Positions 35,274 to 44,138 of a stretch of 64,000 nt of DNA are shown in pieces. How positions within the stretch are numbered: the stretch's first letter is position 1; each line of letters opens with the position of its first letter. Origin of the DNA: Actinomycetota bacterium (GTDB lineage: Bacteria; Actinomycetota; Acidimicrobiia; Acidimicrobiales; Acidimicrobilacustridaceae). The stretch is taken from assembly GCA_016185305.1 (NCBI GenBank), contig JACPNV010000031.1, positions 1 to 64,000 on the forward strand, given 5' to 3'. The notes beneath the pieces were generated by a model, which saw nothing but the letters and a program-made list of their open reading frames with translations, was not told the origin of the DNA and did not search any database. A program made the position numbers and the translations under genes.

Positions 35274-37820
35274 GTGGACAACCCACTGGCCGGGCGGCGA
35301 TGGCGGGGGCGATGGATATGGCCCGCGACCGCCCCGATCGAGCTCGACGCCGAAGCCGCGCCTGTCATCGACCATGCCGCAGCCAGAAGCTGGGTGTGCC
35401 TGCGCAAGACCTTCCGGGTCACCGCCGTGCCCCCGGCTGTCCCTGCCCGCTTCACCGCCGACTCGCGCTACGTCCTCTGGCTCAACGGCGTGGAGATCGC
35501 CCGCGGCCCGGTGCGAGGCAACCCGGGACGGCTGCACTTCGACACGGCCGACCTTGCCGGCCACCTCGTCGCCGGTGACAACACCATCACGATCCTCGCT
35601 CGCCACTACGGGGCGCCGATGCCGTGGTGGATGCCGGTGTACCCGACCTATGGCCTCGGGGGCGGGGCGTTCGTGCTCGAAGCCAAGATCGGGTCGGGCG
35701 CGTCCGGTTGGCTCGTCAGCGATGGCTCCTGGCGCGGCGTCGTGTGCGATGCGTGGGATGACGGTGACCCTTCCGGCCAAGACATCGGTGGCCTCACCCC
35801 CGGCCGGCCCGAGCGCTTCGACGCCCGCCTCCTGGCAGTGAACTGGAACCAACCCGAGTTCGACGATCGAGCATGGTCGCCGGTCGTCGAGCTGAAGACC
35901 AACCACGTCGGCTGGGACGGCGATCACCATCCCCCGAACCACCCCTATGGCCCACTGCTGCCTCGGCCCATCCCGCCCCTGAGCGGCGACACCAAGGTCG
36001 CGTCGGTGGCGAGCGCGGGGGCGGTCAAGGGAAGCCCTCCCGTCGACGACCCCATCGATCAGGTGGCCGGCGACTTCGAGGCCGCCCCCGGACTCCGGCC
36101 CGTGCTCGGGCACCGGCTCCCCGTCAAGGTCGAGCTCACCGGCGAGTTCGACGCCGGCCTGCTCGTCCTCGACTTCGGTGAACAGGTGTCGGGGCTGCTC
36201 TCGATCGAGCTCGACGCCAACGAAGGAACGACGCTCGACGCTCGCGTGGCCGAAGCCGTCGACAACAGCGGCGCGCTCCAGCCCTTGCAGCAACGCAACG
36301 GCTTCCGTTACACCACCCGCGGATCCGACGACAGCTTCGAGACCTTCGATCCCGTGGGCCTGCGCTATCTCGGCTTGTCGTTGCGGGGTTCTGGTTCGGT
36401 GACGATCAAGTCGGCCCGCGTCCGAGAACAGCTCTTCCCCCGGCCAAGTGGACCGTTCTTCGAGTGCAGCGACGACACCCTGAACGAGATCTGGGCCATC
36501 GGGCGGCGAACGGTCGACCTCTGCTCGCATGACGCCTACCTCGACTGCCCGTCGCGCGAGCAGCGGGCATGGACTGGCGATGCCGTCGTCCACCAACTCG
36601 TCGATCTCACGACGAACCCCGACTGGAGCCTGGCGCGCTGGAACCAGGAGCTGGGCGCCTCCCCCCGCCCCGACGGCATGCTCCCGATGGCCGCCGGCGG
36701 CGACTTCGAGTACGCCGATTCCACCTACATCCCCGATTGGGCGCTGCACTGGATCCATGGCCTGTACAACCTCGCCCGCTACACCGGCGACGAGGACTAC
36801 ATCCGCGCCCTGCTGCCGGTGGCCGAGCGCATCCTGCAGTGGTTCCTGCCGTTCCAAGCGGACGACGGCCTGCTGACCAACGTGACCGGTTGGGTGCTCA
36901 TCGACTGGAGCGCGGTGTCGACCGGCGGGAAGTGCGCCACGCTCAACGCTTTGTGGGGCCGCGCGCTGCGTGAGGTCCAGAAGCTGGCCGACCAGGTCGG
37001 CGACGGCGGTCGAGCGCGGTGGGCGGGGAAGCTCTGGGTCCGGCTGCGCCGCGACTTCGAGCAGTTCTGGGACGACGACCGAGCGGTCTTCGTCGACAAC
37101 CTGCCCGAGCGCGGCCGGCCAGACAACCTGGCCGAGCTGCCGGTGAGCCAGCACGCGAACGCGGCGGCGATCACCGCAAGGCTCACTCGCGGGATAGACA
37201 CCTCGAAGCTCATCGAGACGATCTGCGATCGCGACCGACTCGTGCACGCGGCTTGGCTCGCGCCGAACAAGGACGCGCGCTTACACTCGATGAGCGATCC
37301 GGGCGACATGTACGAAGGCTTCGCGTACCTCGTCAGCGGCACACCCGAACCGTGGTGGGACGTCAAGAACGCGATCGTCGCGGCCCAACCGTTCTTCCGC
37401 TACGTCGTGCACGACGCGGCCGCCGATGCCGAGCGGGCCGACCTCATCCCCGAGCTCTGCCGCGACTGGGCGGCGCTCATGCACCGCTCTTCGACCACGT
37501 GGTCCGAAACGTGGTATGGCGGCAGCCACACCCATGGCTGGTGCTCCACCCCGACGCGCGACCTCATGCAGTACACCCTCGGCATCACGCCGGCCCAACC
37601 GGGATTCAATCGGGCCCACGTCGCACCCGCGCTCGGCGATCTGTCGTGGGCGAAGGGCGAGGTCCCCACCCCGCACGGCCCGATCCGCGTCGATGTCGAG
37701 ACCGACAAGCTGGCGCTCGACACGCCCGTCGAAGCTGTGGTCGTGTTCGGCGGCATCGACACGAGAGTCCAACCCGGCCACCACGAGTTCGCTTCGCCTC
37801 CGAGAGCGGAGCGTGCGTGA
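35274..37820 (+). CDS. Glycoside hydrolase family 78 (alpha-L-rhamnosidase-like)
   Basis: GH78 enzymes remove terminal alpha-L-rhamnose by an inverting mechanism. The 848-aa protein has N-terminal beta domains (KTFRVTAVPPAVPARFTADS, a carbohydrate-binding-like jelly roll) and an (alpha/alpha)6 barrel with the diagnostic acid motif YLDCPSREQRAWTGDA (catalytic Glu in SREQ). HTHGWCSTPTRDLMQYTLGI and a beta-sandwich end follow. No signal peptide is visible, so it is probably cytoplasmic and acts on imported glycosides. GAAGGAGGAGA lies 5 nt before GTG 35274, which fixes the start. It is divergent from the acyl-CoA dehydrogenase, with about 180 bp between them. Confidence 0.88.
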   Translation: MDNPLAGRRWRGRWIWPATAPIELDAEAAPVIDHAAARSWVCLRKTFRVTAVPPAVPARFTADSRYVLWLNGVEIARGPVRGNPGRLHFDTADLAGHLVAGDNTITILARHYGAPMPWWMPVYPTYGLGGGAFVLEAKIGSGASGWLVSDGSWRGVVCDAWDDGDPSGQDIGGLTPGRPERFDARLLAVNWNQPEFDDRAWSPVVELKTNHVGWDGDHHPPNHPYGPLLPRPIPPLSGDTKVASVASAGAVKGSPPVDDPIDQVAGDFEAAPGLRPVLGHRLPVKVELTGEFDAGLLVLDFGEQVSGLLSIELDANEGTTLDARVAEAVDNSGALQPLQQRNGFRYTTRGSDDSFETFDPVGLRYLGLSLRGSGSVTIKSARVREQLFPRPSGPFFECSDDTLNEIWAIGRRTVDLCSHDAYLDCPSREQRAWTGDAVVHQLVDLTTNPDWSLARWNQELGASPRPDGMLPMAAGGDFEYADSTYIPDWALHWIHGLYNLARYTGDEDYIRALLPVAERILQWFLPFQADDGLLTNVTGWVLIDWSAVSTGGKCATLNALWGRALREVQKLADQVGDGGRARWAGKLWVRLRRDFEQFWDDDRAVFVDNLPERGRPDNLAELPVSQHANAAAITARLTRGIDTSKLIETICDRDRLVHAAWLAPNKDARLHSMSDPGDMYEGFAYLVSGTPEPWWDVKNAIVAAQPFFRYVVHDAAADAERADLIPELCRDWAALMHRSSTTWSETWYGGSHTHGWCSTPTRDLMQYTLGITPAQPGFNRAHVAPALGDLSWAKGEVPTPHGPIRVDVETDKLALDTPVEAVVVFGGIDTRVQPGHHEFASPPRAERA

Positions 37821-37821
37821 C

Positions 37822-38748
37822 TCAGACGCTCTCGCCGGCGAGGAAGCGGTTGACGGTGTCGAAGAAGCGGTCGGGCGCTTCGACCCAGGGGTACTGGCCG
37901 GCGCCGGGCATGACGAGCAGCCGCGCGTCCGGCAGCGCGCCGAGCCACTCTTCGGCCAGCTCGACCGGGTCGGCGTCGGCGGTGCCGTGCACGACCAGCG
38001 TGGGCACGTCGAGGTCGCGCAGCTCTGACCGCCAGTCGTAGTGGGCCAAGCCGGCGAAGATGCAGACCATCGACCGAGCCACGCGGCGGGGCTGCTCGTT
38101 GGGCATCGAGCACGGCGAAGCAAGCCTCTCGAATGCAGCGGGAACGCCCATGCGCATCGGCACATACGCGCGCCGCCACTCCTCGCACCACCGCCTCGGA
38201 TCGTCGTCGGGAACACCCTCGGCCTGGAGCTGGTCGAGATGGGCAAGGACATGGGGCGGAGGCTCGGGGATCGGCGAAGGCGGTATGCCCGACCGCACTG
38301 GTATCCCCGCGGCCAGAACCAGGCGATCGACACGGGTCGGGCGAGCCATCGCGAACTGCGCGGCGACGCCCGCCAGGTAGGACCATCCGAGGATCGAGCA
38401 GCGCTGCAGACCGACCTCGTCGCACACCAGCGCGAGGTCAGCGATCTCTTCGGTGAACCCGAGCCGGGCGAGATCGGCGACCGGATCTGACCGCCCACGG
38501 TTGCGCACGTCGTAGTAGACGACGCGCCTCCCCTCGGTCTCGATCGGCGCGAAGTCGGCGTGGTTGCCGCAGCACGGGACAACGACGGTCTCGCCTGCTT
38601 CGCCGTCACGGCGGTCGACCACCTTGCACCACACGCGGACGCCTCGATCGACCGTCACCATCGACTCGTCACGAGCCGTCTCGCTGGCGCGCTCGCTGGC
38701 CTCACCCTGAGCGGCTGGCGCTCGCTTCCGGCTCCGGCCAAAGACCAT
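37822..38748 (-). CDS. Alpha/beta-hydrolase
   Basis: The 308-aa protein has the alpha/beta-hydrolase fold with a nucleophile elbow GWSYLAG (Ser), an acid residue candidate in VVHGTADADPV, and a C-terminal segment GAGQYPWVEAPDRFF. In this last segment the usual catalytic His (GxGH) is replaced by Gln-Tyr, so the triad may be incomplete. The first 29 residues are charged and poorly conserved, and an internal ATG at 38661 starts where the fold begins. A GGAG 4 nt before the outer ATG favours 38748. The gene is tail-to-tail with the GH78 gene (1-bp gap). Substrate unknown. Confidence 0.8.
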   Translation of the reverse strand: MVFGRSRKRAPAAQGEASERASETARDESMVTVDRGVRVWCKVVDRRDGEAGETVVVPCCGNHADFAPIETEGRRVVYYDVRNRGRSDPVADLARLGFTEEIADLALVCDEVGLQRCSILGWSYLAGVAAQFAMARPTRVDRLVLAAGIPVRSGIPPSPIPEPPPHVLAHLDQLQAEGVPDDDPRRWCEEWRRAYVPMRMGVPAAFERLASPCSMPNEQPRRVARSMVCIFAGLAHYDWRSELRDLDVPTLVVHGTADADPVELAEEWLGALPDARLLVMPGAGQYPWVEAPDRFFDTVNRFLAGESV

Positions 38749-38761
38749 GGCTCCGACGATG

Positions 38762-39187
38762 TCAGGCTGGCTCGCGAGCGTCGGCCGGATCGACGAACAG
38801 CTCGAGTTGGATGCGGTCGGGGTCGCGGAAGATCAGGACGGTGCCGTAGTTCTCCTCGAGGACCGGCTGCACCTCAACTGCCCGTTCGGTGAGGTGGGCT
38901 CGCCACTCCTCGAGCGCGTCCTTCGACGGCACACGGAACGAGAGATGATCGAGCCCGGGCCGGAACTCGCTGAACGTCGAGCCTTCGTGGGCCTTGTGCT
39001 CCTGGAGGAGTAGGACGAAGCCTGTCCGTTGCGCGAGCACGACCGTGCGCCCATCGTCGTGCAGGTCTTCGCCGAGCTGACGGAAGCCGAGCACGTCGCA
39101 GTACCACGGCACCGATCGATCGAGATCGGAGACCGTGAGGGACAGATGGTGTACGCCGATGACCGGGGGTACGGCGTTGTCAATCAT
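38762..39187 (-). CDS. VOC (glyoxalase/bleomycin resistance) superfamily protein
   Basis: The 141-aa protein is a single vicinal-oxygen-chelate unit. It opens with a metal-ligand His (GVHHLSLTVSDLDRS), has a second His in GLDHLSFRV and ends with the Glu of RIQLELFVDP. The usual beta-alpha-beta-beta-beta repeats are present twice. Enzymes of this kind include glyoxalases, epimerases and dioxygenases, and the specific reaction cannot be told. ATG 39187 overlaps the stop of the GGDEF gene by 8 bp. Its stop lies 13 bp before the alpha/beta-hydrolase gene, suggesting one transcript. Confidence 0.85.
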   Translation of the reverse strand: MIDNAVPPVIGVHHLSLTVSDLDRSVPWYCDVLGFRQLGEDLHDDGRTVVLAQRTGFVLLLQEHKAHEGSTFSEFRPGLDHLSFRVPSKDALEEWRAHLTERAVEVQPVLEENYGTVLIFRDPDRIQLELFVDPADAREPA

Positions 39188-41327
39188 CGTTGGATGTCTC
39201 GAAGCCGCTGGCCGCGCCCGGCCCGCCCTTGGTCGCGACCACGAACTCGTACCGGCCGCGCCCGGCCGACTTGGCCCGGTACATAGCGGAATCCGCCATC
39301 GCCATGAGGGCATCGCCCTCGGCACATGAGGCCGAGGCGATGACGGCACCGATGGACACGCCGACTCGCACGACGATCTCGTCTTCGAGCTCGATGGGTT
39401 GGCCGATGGTTTCGATCAGCCGCGATGCGAGCTGGGCGAGCGTGGGCTGGTCGCCGACGCCCTGGATGAGGACGGCGAACTCGTCACCACCGATCCGGGC
39501 CGCGGTGTCCGTGTCGCGGACGACGGTGTGGATGCGATCGGCCACGACCATCAAGACGGAATCGCCGACGTTGTGTCCCATGTCGTCGTTGATGGGCTTG
39601 AACTCGTCGAGGTCGAGGTAGAACAAGGCGACCGCGTCGCCATGGCGGTGGTAGCGGGCCAATGCCTTGTCAAGATGGTCATACAGCAGCACCCGGTTGG
39701 GCAGACGGGTGAGGTAGTCATGGGTCGCGAGGTAGCGCATGCGGCTTTCGACGGCCTTGAGGTCGGTGATGTCGCGAGCGACGATGCTGATGGATTCGAT
39801 GTGGCCGGTATCGTTGTGCTGGGCGAGCACCAGCGCGGAGACCGGCAGGTATTGACCGTTCCGGTCGCGGAGCGTCAGCTCACCGCGCCAGATGCCCGCC
39901 TCGTGCAGCACCGGCTCGATCACCTCGTAGAAGAACTCGAACGAGTCGTCGTCGAGCACATCCATCAGGAAGCTGCCGTCACCACCGTTCGCACCGCGCA
40001 CGCCGAGCGTCTCCATCGCCGCGTCGTTGACATAGGAGATGCCACCGTTGCGCTCCGCGATCATCAAGAAGTCGGAGCCGGCGTCTATGACGCGAGCCAG
40101 TCGATCTGCCCGTGAACCCGCGGCCACCTCGTTGGAGATGTCGGTGAGCGTCGCGACGAAACCGTCGTGCACGCCATCGTCGGTGAAGACCGGCGCGACC
40201 CGGAGCTCGCCCCAGTACTGGGGCCGGTTGCGACCATCGAGCCGCGGCAACCCCGAGACCATCGGGTCGACCGCTCGTACTCGCATCACGAACGGGTCGC
40301 CGGTGGTGACGCTCTTGGACGCACGCCGCACGATCTCGTCGACGTGGTCGGGGATCAGCACCTGCTGCCAGTTCAGCCGGTTCAGCCGGTCGTCGGGGTC
40401 GTCGATGATGTCGGCCCACCGGCCGTTGGCGTAGGTGATGTTGCCGTCGGCATCGGTGCGCAGCACGGCGATCGGGCCGGCCTCGGTGATGCTGCGGAAC
40501 AGCTGGCGCACGCTCTCGAGCTCGCGCCGTAGCGCCTCGTGCTCTGAGACGTCGAAGCTCACTCCGGCGTACCCCTCGAACGAGCGGCCCGCGGCGAACA
40601 CGGGGACGGCGCGGTGATGCAACCATCGCCAGTCGCCGTCGCTGCGACGGGATCGGGCGACGAAGTCGAACGGCTCGCGCTGGGCGATCTTGTGCACCAG
40701 GCGCGGGCGCTCGGACTCGAAGTCGTCGGGGTGCATCGTCTCGAACAAGGCTCGGCGCAGCTCGCCGGAGTGCTCGGGCAAACCGAGGAACCGGAAGCTC
40801 TCGGGGTTCCCGTCGCGGGGCACGCCCTGATCGTCGGTCACCCACAACATCGCCGGCGCATGATCGGACAGGCGCTCGGACCGGGTGCGGTCGGAGCGGC
40901 GGTTGGCAAAGCTGTAGATCTGGGAGATGAAGTATTCGGGCCCACCGCTCGGCCCGTAGACCCCGATGAGGTAGGTCCGAAGCCAGAGGTCGGTGCCGTT
41001 GGGCCGGCGGCACCGGAAATCGCACTCGAAGTAGTTGCGCACGCCGTTCCACACATCGCGCACCAGGTCGCGAACGCCGGCGGCGTCGTGGGGATCGATG
41101 AAGCTCTCGAAAGGCTGCCCGATCAGCTCGGTGCGTGGCTGCGCGACGAGATCGCAGAGAACCGGGTTGGCATGGAGGAGCTCGCCGTCGACGGACCACA
41201 CGCCGACCGCGATCGGAGCCGCGTCGAACACCGCAGCCAACCGGCTGATGTGGCGCGTCAGAGCGAACGCCGTCTGGCTGGTCGGTTCATGTCCCAATCC
41301 GCTGGCCTGACGTGGCCGTTCAGCCAT
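39180..41327 (-). CDS. Multi-PAS diguanylate cyclase
   Basis: GGDEF proteins make cyclic-di-GMP from two GTP. The 715-aa protein has four PAS-type sensor segments in succession (starting near AVFDAAPIAVGVWSVDGE, DHAPAMLWVTDDQG, SITEAGPIAVLRTDADG and VIDAGSDFLMIAERNGG) with PAC-like linkers, and a C-terminal GGDEF domain. The signature is intact (ARIGGDEFAVL, about 613-617), as is the metal aspartate region (LFYLDLDEFKPIND). An RDTD motif five residues before GGDEF matches the allosteric inhibition site. No membrane helix and no EAL domain are seen, so it is a soluble sensor-cyclase. GGAG lies 8 nt before ATG 41327; the open frame extends upstream without coding character. Confidence 0.93.
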   Translation of the reverse strand: MAERPRQASGLGHEPTSQTAFALTRHISRLAAVFDAAPIAVGVWSVDGELLHANPVLCDLVAQPRTELIGQPFESFIDPHDAAGVRDLVRDVWNGVRNYFECDFRCRRPNGTDLWLRTYLIGVYGPSGGPEYFISQIYSFANRRSDRTRSERLSDHAPAMLWVTDDQGVPRDGNPESFRFLGLPEHSGELRRALFETMHPDDFESERPRLVHKIAQREPFDFVARSRRSDGDWRWLHHRAVPVFAAGRSFEGYAGVSFDVSEHEALRRELESVRQLFRSITEAGPIAVLRTDADGNITYANGRWADIIDDPDDRLNRLNWQQVLIPDHVDEIVRRASKSVTTGDPFVMRVRAVDPMVSGLPRLDGRNRPQYWGELRVAPVFTDDGVHDGFVATLTDISNEVAAGSRADRLARVIDAGSDFLMIAERNGGISYVNDAAMETLGVRGANGGDGSFLMDVLDDDSFEFFYEVIEPVLHEAGIWRGELTLRDRNGQYLPVSALVLAQHNDTGHIESISIVARDITDLKAVESRMRYLATHDYLTRLPNRVLLYDHLDKALARYHRHGDAVALFYLDLDEFKPINDDMGHNVGDSVLMVVADRIHTVVRDTDTAARIGGDEFAVLIQGVGDQPTLAQLASRLIETIGQPIELEDEIVVRVGVSIGAVIASASCAEGDALMAMADSAMYRAKSAGRGRYEFVVATKGGPGAASGFETSNDD

Positions 41328-41479
41328 CAAAACTCCGAACCCGGATCTCCGCCCCGTTCGAGCGCAAGCGTACGACATCGACGACGAGCGAGCCACAGGC
41401 GGAGTTGGCCGGCCGGGCGGCTCGGACCCTCGCCTCGCTCGCCGATCGCACCGGCCGATCGGCATCTGAGCGGCGGCGT

Positions 41480-41761
41480 TCAGCGGGTGATGTAGATGAG
41501 CCAGAGGACGCCCAGCGCGAGGGCCACGAGGACCCCGACGATGAGGACGGCGTTCACCCAGCCGCGCTTGCGGTCGGCGAGGCCGAAGTCGAGCAGGTCC
41601 TCTCGGCTACGGCGCAGCAGGTAAGCGTCGTCCTCGGCCGTGCCTGTCTTCGGCAGGTGCTCGCGGTGCTCGTCGCGGGTGCGACCTTTCTGCTTGTTGT
41701 GAGCCTGCCGGCGCTGCGCCTGCGCCTTCTTCTTCTGCTTCTTCGCCTTGGACGTCGCCAT
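41480..41761 (-). CDS. Small basic single-pass membrane protein
   Basis: The 93-aa protein starts with a strongly basic segment (MATSKAKKQKKKAQAQRRQA, many Lys, Arg and Gln). A short charged region follows (LRRSREDLLDFGLADRK), and one C-terminal transmembrane helix (AVLIVGVLVALALGVLWLIYI) ends four residues before the stop. The basic part should stay in the cytoplasm, perhaps touching nucleic acid or phospholipid. Family unknown. Confidence 0.65.
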   Translation of the reverse strand: MATSKAKKQKKKAQAQRRQAHNKQKGRTRDEHREHLPKTGTAEDDAYLLRRSREDLLDFGLADRKRGWVNAVLIVGVLVALALGVLWLIYITR

Positions 41762-41775
41762 CGCCGCCGAGGCTA

Positions 41776-41796
41776 GTTGCCTGGGGGCTGCGCCCC
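41776..41796. repeat. GC-rich palindromic repeat, copy 1
   Basis: The sequence gttgcctggggg followed by ctgcgcccc forms a short hairpin. It lies just before the small membrane-protein gene. A near-identical copy is found at 52106-52128. Two copies in 10 kb suggest a dispersed palindromic repeat of this genome. Confidence 0.5.
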
Positions 41797-41855
41797 GCTA
41801 CGCCACCAGACACGCTCCGCCGGCGCTCCGAGTGCTCCCATCGCCGACGGCGTTC

Positions 41856-42764
41856 TCAACGGGAGCTGTTCGCGAGCACCTTCTTGATGGCAGCGACGGT
41901 CCCTTCCGGATCCCAGTACTGGGCGTAGGAGCCGGCACTCTCCAGGTACTCGAACCTTCCGAACGGTGACTTCTGCGCGAGCTGCTTCTGGTCGTCGCGA
42001 CGCTTCTCGGGGTCGGGAAGGGGGAAGGTGGTGGTCGTCGGCGCGAACGGAGGGTCGGCGCTGTCAGGCAGCGCCGGCTTGGTGCCGTCGACACCGAGCA
42101 CGAGCGTCGGCGCCGGCGGCGGTGGCAGCGCACCCGCGCCGTACAGACCAAGATCCTTGTTGAGCTGCGGGAGGTAGTCGTATTCCGCCTTGACGCCATC
42201 GCTGGCGCTGCCGGGAAGCTGGAGATCGAGACCCCAGAGCGGCGGGTCGACGAGCACCAGGCCTGCCACCGCGCGCGGGTCGCTCGCGAACTTCCGGGCG
42301 ATGATCGTGCCGTACCCCTGGGCGACGAGGTAGACGGGCGCCGGCAGGTTGGCCGCCTTGATGACCGCGCTCAACTCCTGGGACTGGTTCGTGATCGAGC
42401 GCTCCGAGGTCGCCGGCTCGCTCGCTCCCAGCCCGGGACGGTCATAGACGCACACCGAGGCCTGATCGAGCAGGCCATCGGGAACCTTGCTCTTCCCCCA
42501 CCCCGCGGCGCCGTCCTGGCCGATGTCGCTGACGAAGAGCACGGTCTTCGGTGCGTCGCCCTGGCACGAGATCGAGACCTTGCGCCCCTCGACGTCGACG
42601 AGCTGCTGGCGGAGCGCCGTCCCCCCCACCGCGGCGGCGCGGGCCGTCGATTCCGGTTGGGTTCCGGGCGATGTCGTGGAACTGGCACCCGCGCACGCCG
42701 CCAGCACGACAGAGACCGCGAGCAGCAGGGGTGCCGGCCGCCAGAACATCCCGGCACGAGACAT
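41856..42764 (-). CDS. Alpha/beta-hydrolase-fold lipoprotein without nucleophile Ser
   Basis: From ATG 42764 the protein has a lipoprotein signal with lipobox (LLLAVSVVLAAC), a short Ser/Thr linker, and an alpha/beta-hydrolase fold recognised by VCVYDRPGLGASEPA. At the position of the nucleophile elbow (GHSxG in relatives) it reads VAQGYGTIIA: the Ser is Gly. It may therefore bind rather than hydrolyse its ligand. A Pro-rich insertion follows (ALPPPPAPT). The membrane anchoring depends on Lgt. Earlier in-frame ATGs at 42794 and 42860 are possible but add only basic, non-conserved residues. Function unknown. Confidence 0.75.
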   Translation of the reverse strand: MSRAGMFWRPAPLLLAVSVVLAACAGASSTTSPGTQPESTARAAAVGGTALRQQLVDVEGRKVSISCQGDAPKTVLFVSDIGQDGAAGWGKSKVPDGLLDQASVCVYDRPGLGASEPATSERSITNQSQELSAVIKAANLPAPVYLVAQGYGTIIARKFASDPRAVAGLVLVDPPLWGLDLQLPGSASDGVKAEYDYLPQLNKDLGLYGAGALPPPPAPTLVLGVDGTKPALPDSADPPFAPTTTTFPLPDPEKRRDDQKQLAQKSPFGRFEYLESAGSYAQYWDPEGTVAAIKKVLANSSR

Positions 42765-42849
42765 CCAGGAACGAGCTCCCCTACGCCCTCGCATCAGGCC
42801 CAGGACACTACCGCCGGACGCACGCGCCGCGGCAACACCCCGCCTTCGG

Positions 42850-42895
42850 TTCCGCCTCACGTGCCCTTGTAGTTCCGCCTCACGTGCCCTTGTAG
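42850..42895. repeat. 23-bp tandem duplication at the rtcB 3' end
   Basis: Positions 42850-42872 and 42873-42895 are identical 23-bp units in direct succession. The second contains the last codons and stop of rtcB (42880-42882); the first repeats them just beyond the stop. A similar, shorter duplication occurs at 33281-33300. Confidence 0.85.
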
Positions 42896-44058
42896 TTGAG
42901 GACGGCTTGGAGGGTGTGGTCGACCTGGACGAGATCGGCCTGGTCGCGCATGACCTGGTCGATGTCCTTGTAGGCCATCGGCGCCTCGTCGAGAAGTTGC
43001 TTGGCCTTGCCGGCTTGCCACGTCCGCCCCTGCATCGCCTTCTTGAACTGCGCCGTCGTGAGCGTGCGCTTCGCTTGCTTGCGACCCATCCGGCGGCCAG
43101 CGCCGTGCGAGGCAGAGTGGTAGCTCGACGGCTCTCCCAGCCCGGTCACGATGAAGGTGCCCGCACCCATCGAGCCGGGGATCACGCCCCGATCACCCAC
43201 CTGGGCGCGGATCGCTCCCTTGCGGGTGATCCACAGCTGGCGGCCGTCGTGCTCTTCGCGGGTCGTGTAGTTGTGGTGAGCGTTGATGCGCTCCACCTCG
43301 GTGAACCGCTTGCCGATGTGCTTGCGAACCACGCCGAGCAAGGCGTCCATCATGAGCGCGCGGTTCTCGAGCGCGTAGGCCTGGGCCCACAACATGTCGT
43401 CGACGTACGCCTGGAACTCGGCGTCTGACTCGAGGAAGTACGCGAGGTCTCGGTCTTCGATGCGGCGATGCAGCTTGTCGCACAAGCCCTTGGCGGTGCG
43501 GATGTGGCGCGTCGCCATCGTGTTGCCGACACCGCGGCTTCCCGAATGGAGCACCGTCCACACCGCCTGGCGCTCGTCGAGGCACACCTCGACGAAGTGG
43601 TTGCCGCTTCCGAGCGTGCCGAGCTGCGCACCCACCTTGCGGTGCATCGAGTCGGTCAGCTCGCTCGGGCGCGGCACGGGGTTCGCCGCCAGCCACCGCC
43701 ACGCCGCCTTGGTCGTGTCGGCATGCTTCGCGAACCCGGCCGGGATCGCCTGGTAGATGTCGTCGAGGACGTCGTCGAGCTTGGAGGGCAGGTCGCTCGC
43801 CGTCAGCGAGGTCTGGACCGCGATCATCCCGCAGCCGATGTCGACGCCGACCGCGGCCGGGATGATGGCGCCTTCGGTTGGGATCACCGAACCGATCGTC
43901 GCGCCGATCCCGATGTGCGCATCCGGCATCAGCGCGACCGGACCGGCGACCGCGGGCGACCGCGCCGACTTCTCAGCCTGGCGCAGGGTGCCCCTCTCGA
44001 TGTCGCTGGCCCACGACCGCACCAGCTCGCGGTCGCCGTCCTTGCGGATCTCGTGCAT
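42880..44058 (-). CDS. rtcB: RNA ligase RtcB
   Basis: RtcB joins 2',3'-cyclic phosphate or 3'-phosphate RNA ends to 5'-OH ends using GTP and Mn2+, in RNA repair or tRNA splicing. The 392-aa sequence contains the metal-binding Asp/Cys (GVDIGCGM), GSGNHF, HSGSRGVGN, and the guanylylated His in YHSASHGAGRRMGR. Length fits the short actinobacterial form. AAGGA lies 8 nt before ATG 44058; the frame upstream of it overlaps the divergent promoter region. No archease or rtcA gene is adjacent. Confidence 0.94.
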   Translation of the reverse strand: MHEIRKDGDRELVRSWASDIERGTLRQAEKSARSPAVAGPVALMPDAHIGIGATIGSVIPTEGAIIPAAVGVDIGCGMIAVQTSLTASDLPSKLDDVLDDIYQAIPAGFAKHADTTKAAWRWLAANPVPRPSELTDSMHRKVGAQLGTLGSGNHFVEVCLDERQAVWTVLHSGSRGVGNTMATRHIRTAKGLCDKLHRRIEDRDLAYFLESDAEFQAYVDDMLWAQAYALENRALMMDALLGVVRKHIGKRFTEVERINAHHNYTTREEHDGRQLWITRKGAIRAQVGDRGVIPGSMGAGTFIVTGLGEPSSYHSASHGAGRRMGRKQAKRTLTTAQFKKAMQGRTWQAGKAKQLLDEAPMAYKDIDQVMRDQADLVQVDHTLQAVLNYKGT

Positions 44059-44103
44059 GGTCTCGTTCCTTCGCCGTTCGCATTGTGGTCGTTGGATGGG
44101 TCG

Positions 44104-44131
44104 TTGACACATGCATCCGTTCACGTACGCT
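44104..44131 (+). promoter_or_regulatory. Promoter for a leaderless NadD-like gene
   Basis: A perfect -35 (TTGACA, 44104-44109) and a -10 of the TANNNT type (TACGCT, 44126-44131) are 16 bp apart. The ATG of the next gene follows the -10 by 7 nt, so transcription would start at or next to the ATG, giving a leaderless message. This is common in actinobacteria. Confidence 0.6.
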
Positions 44132-44138
44132 CCGGTAG

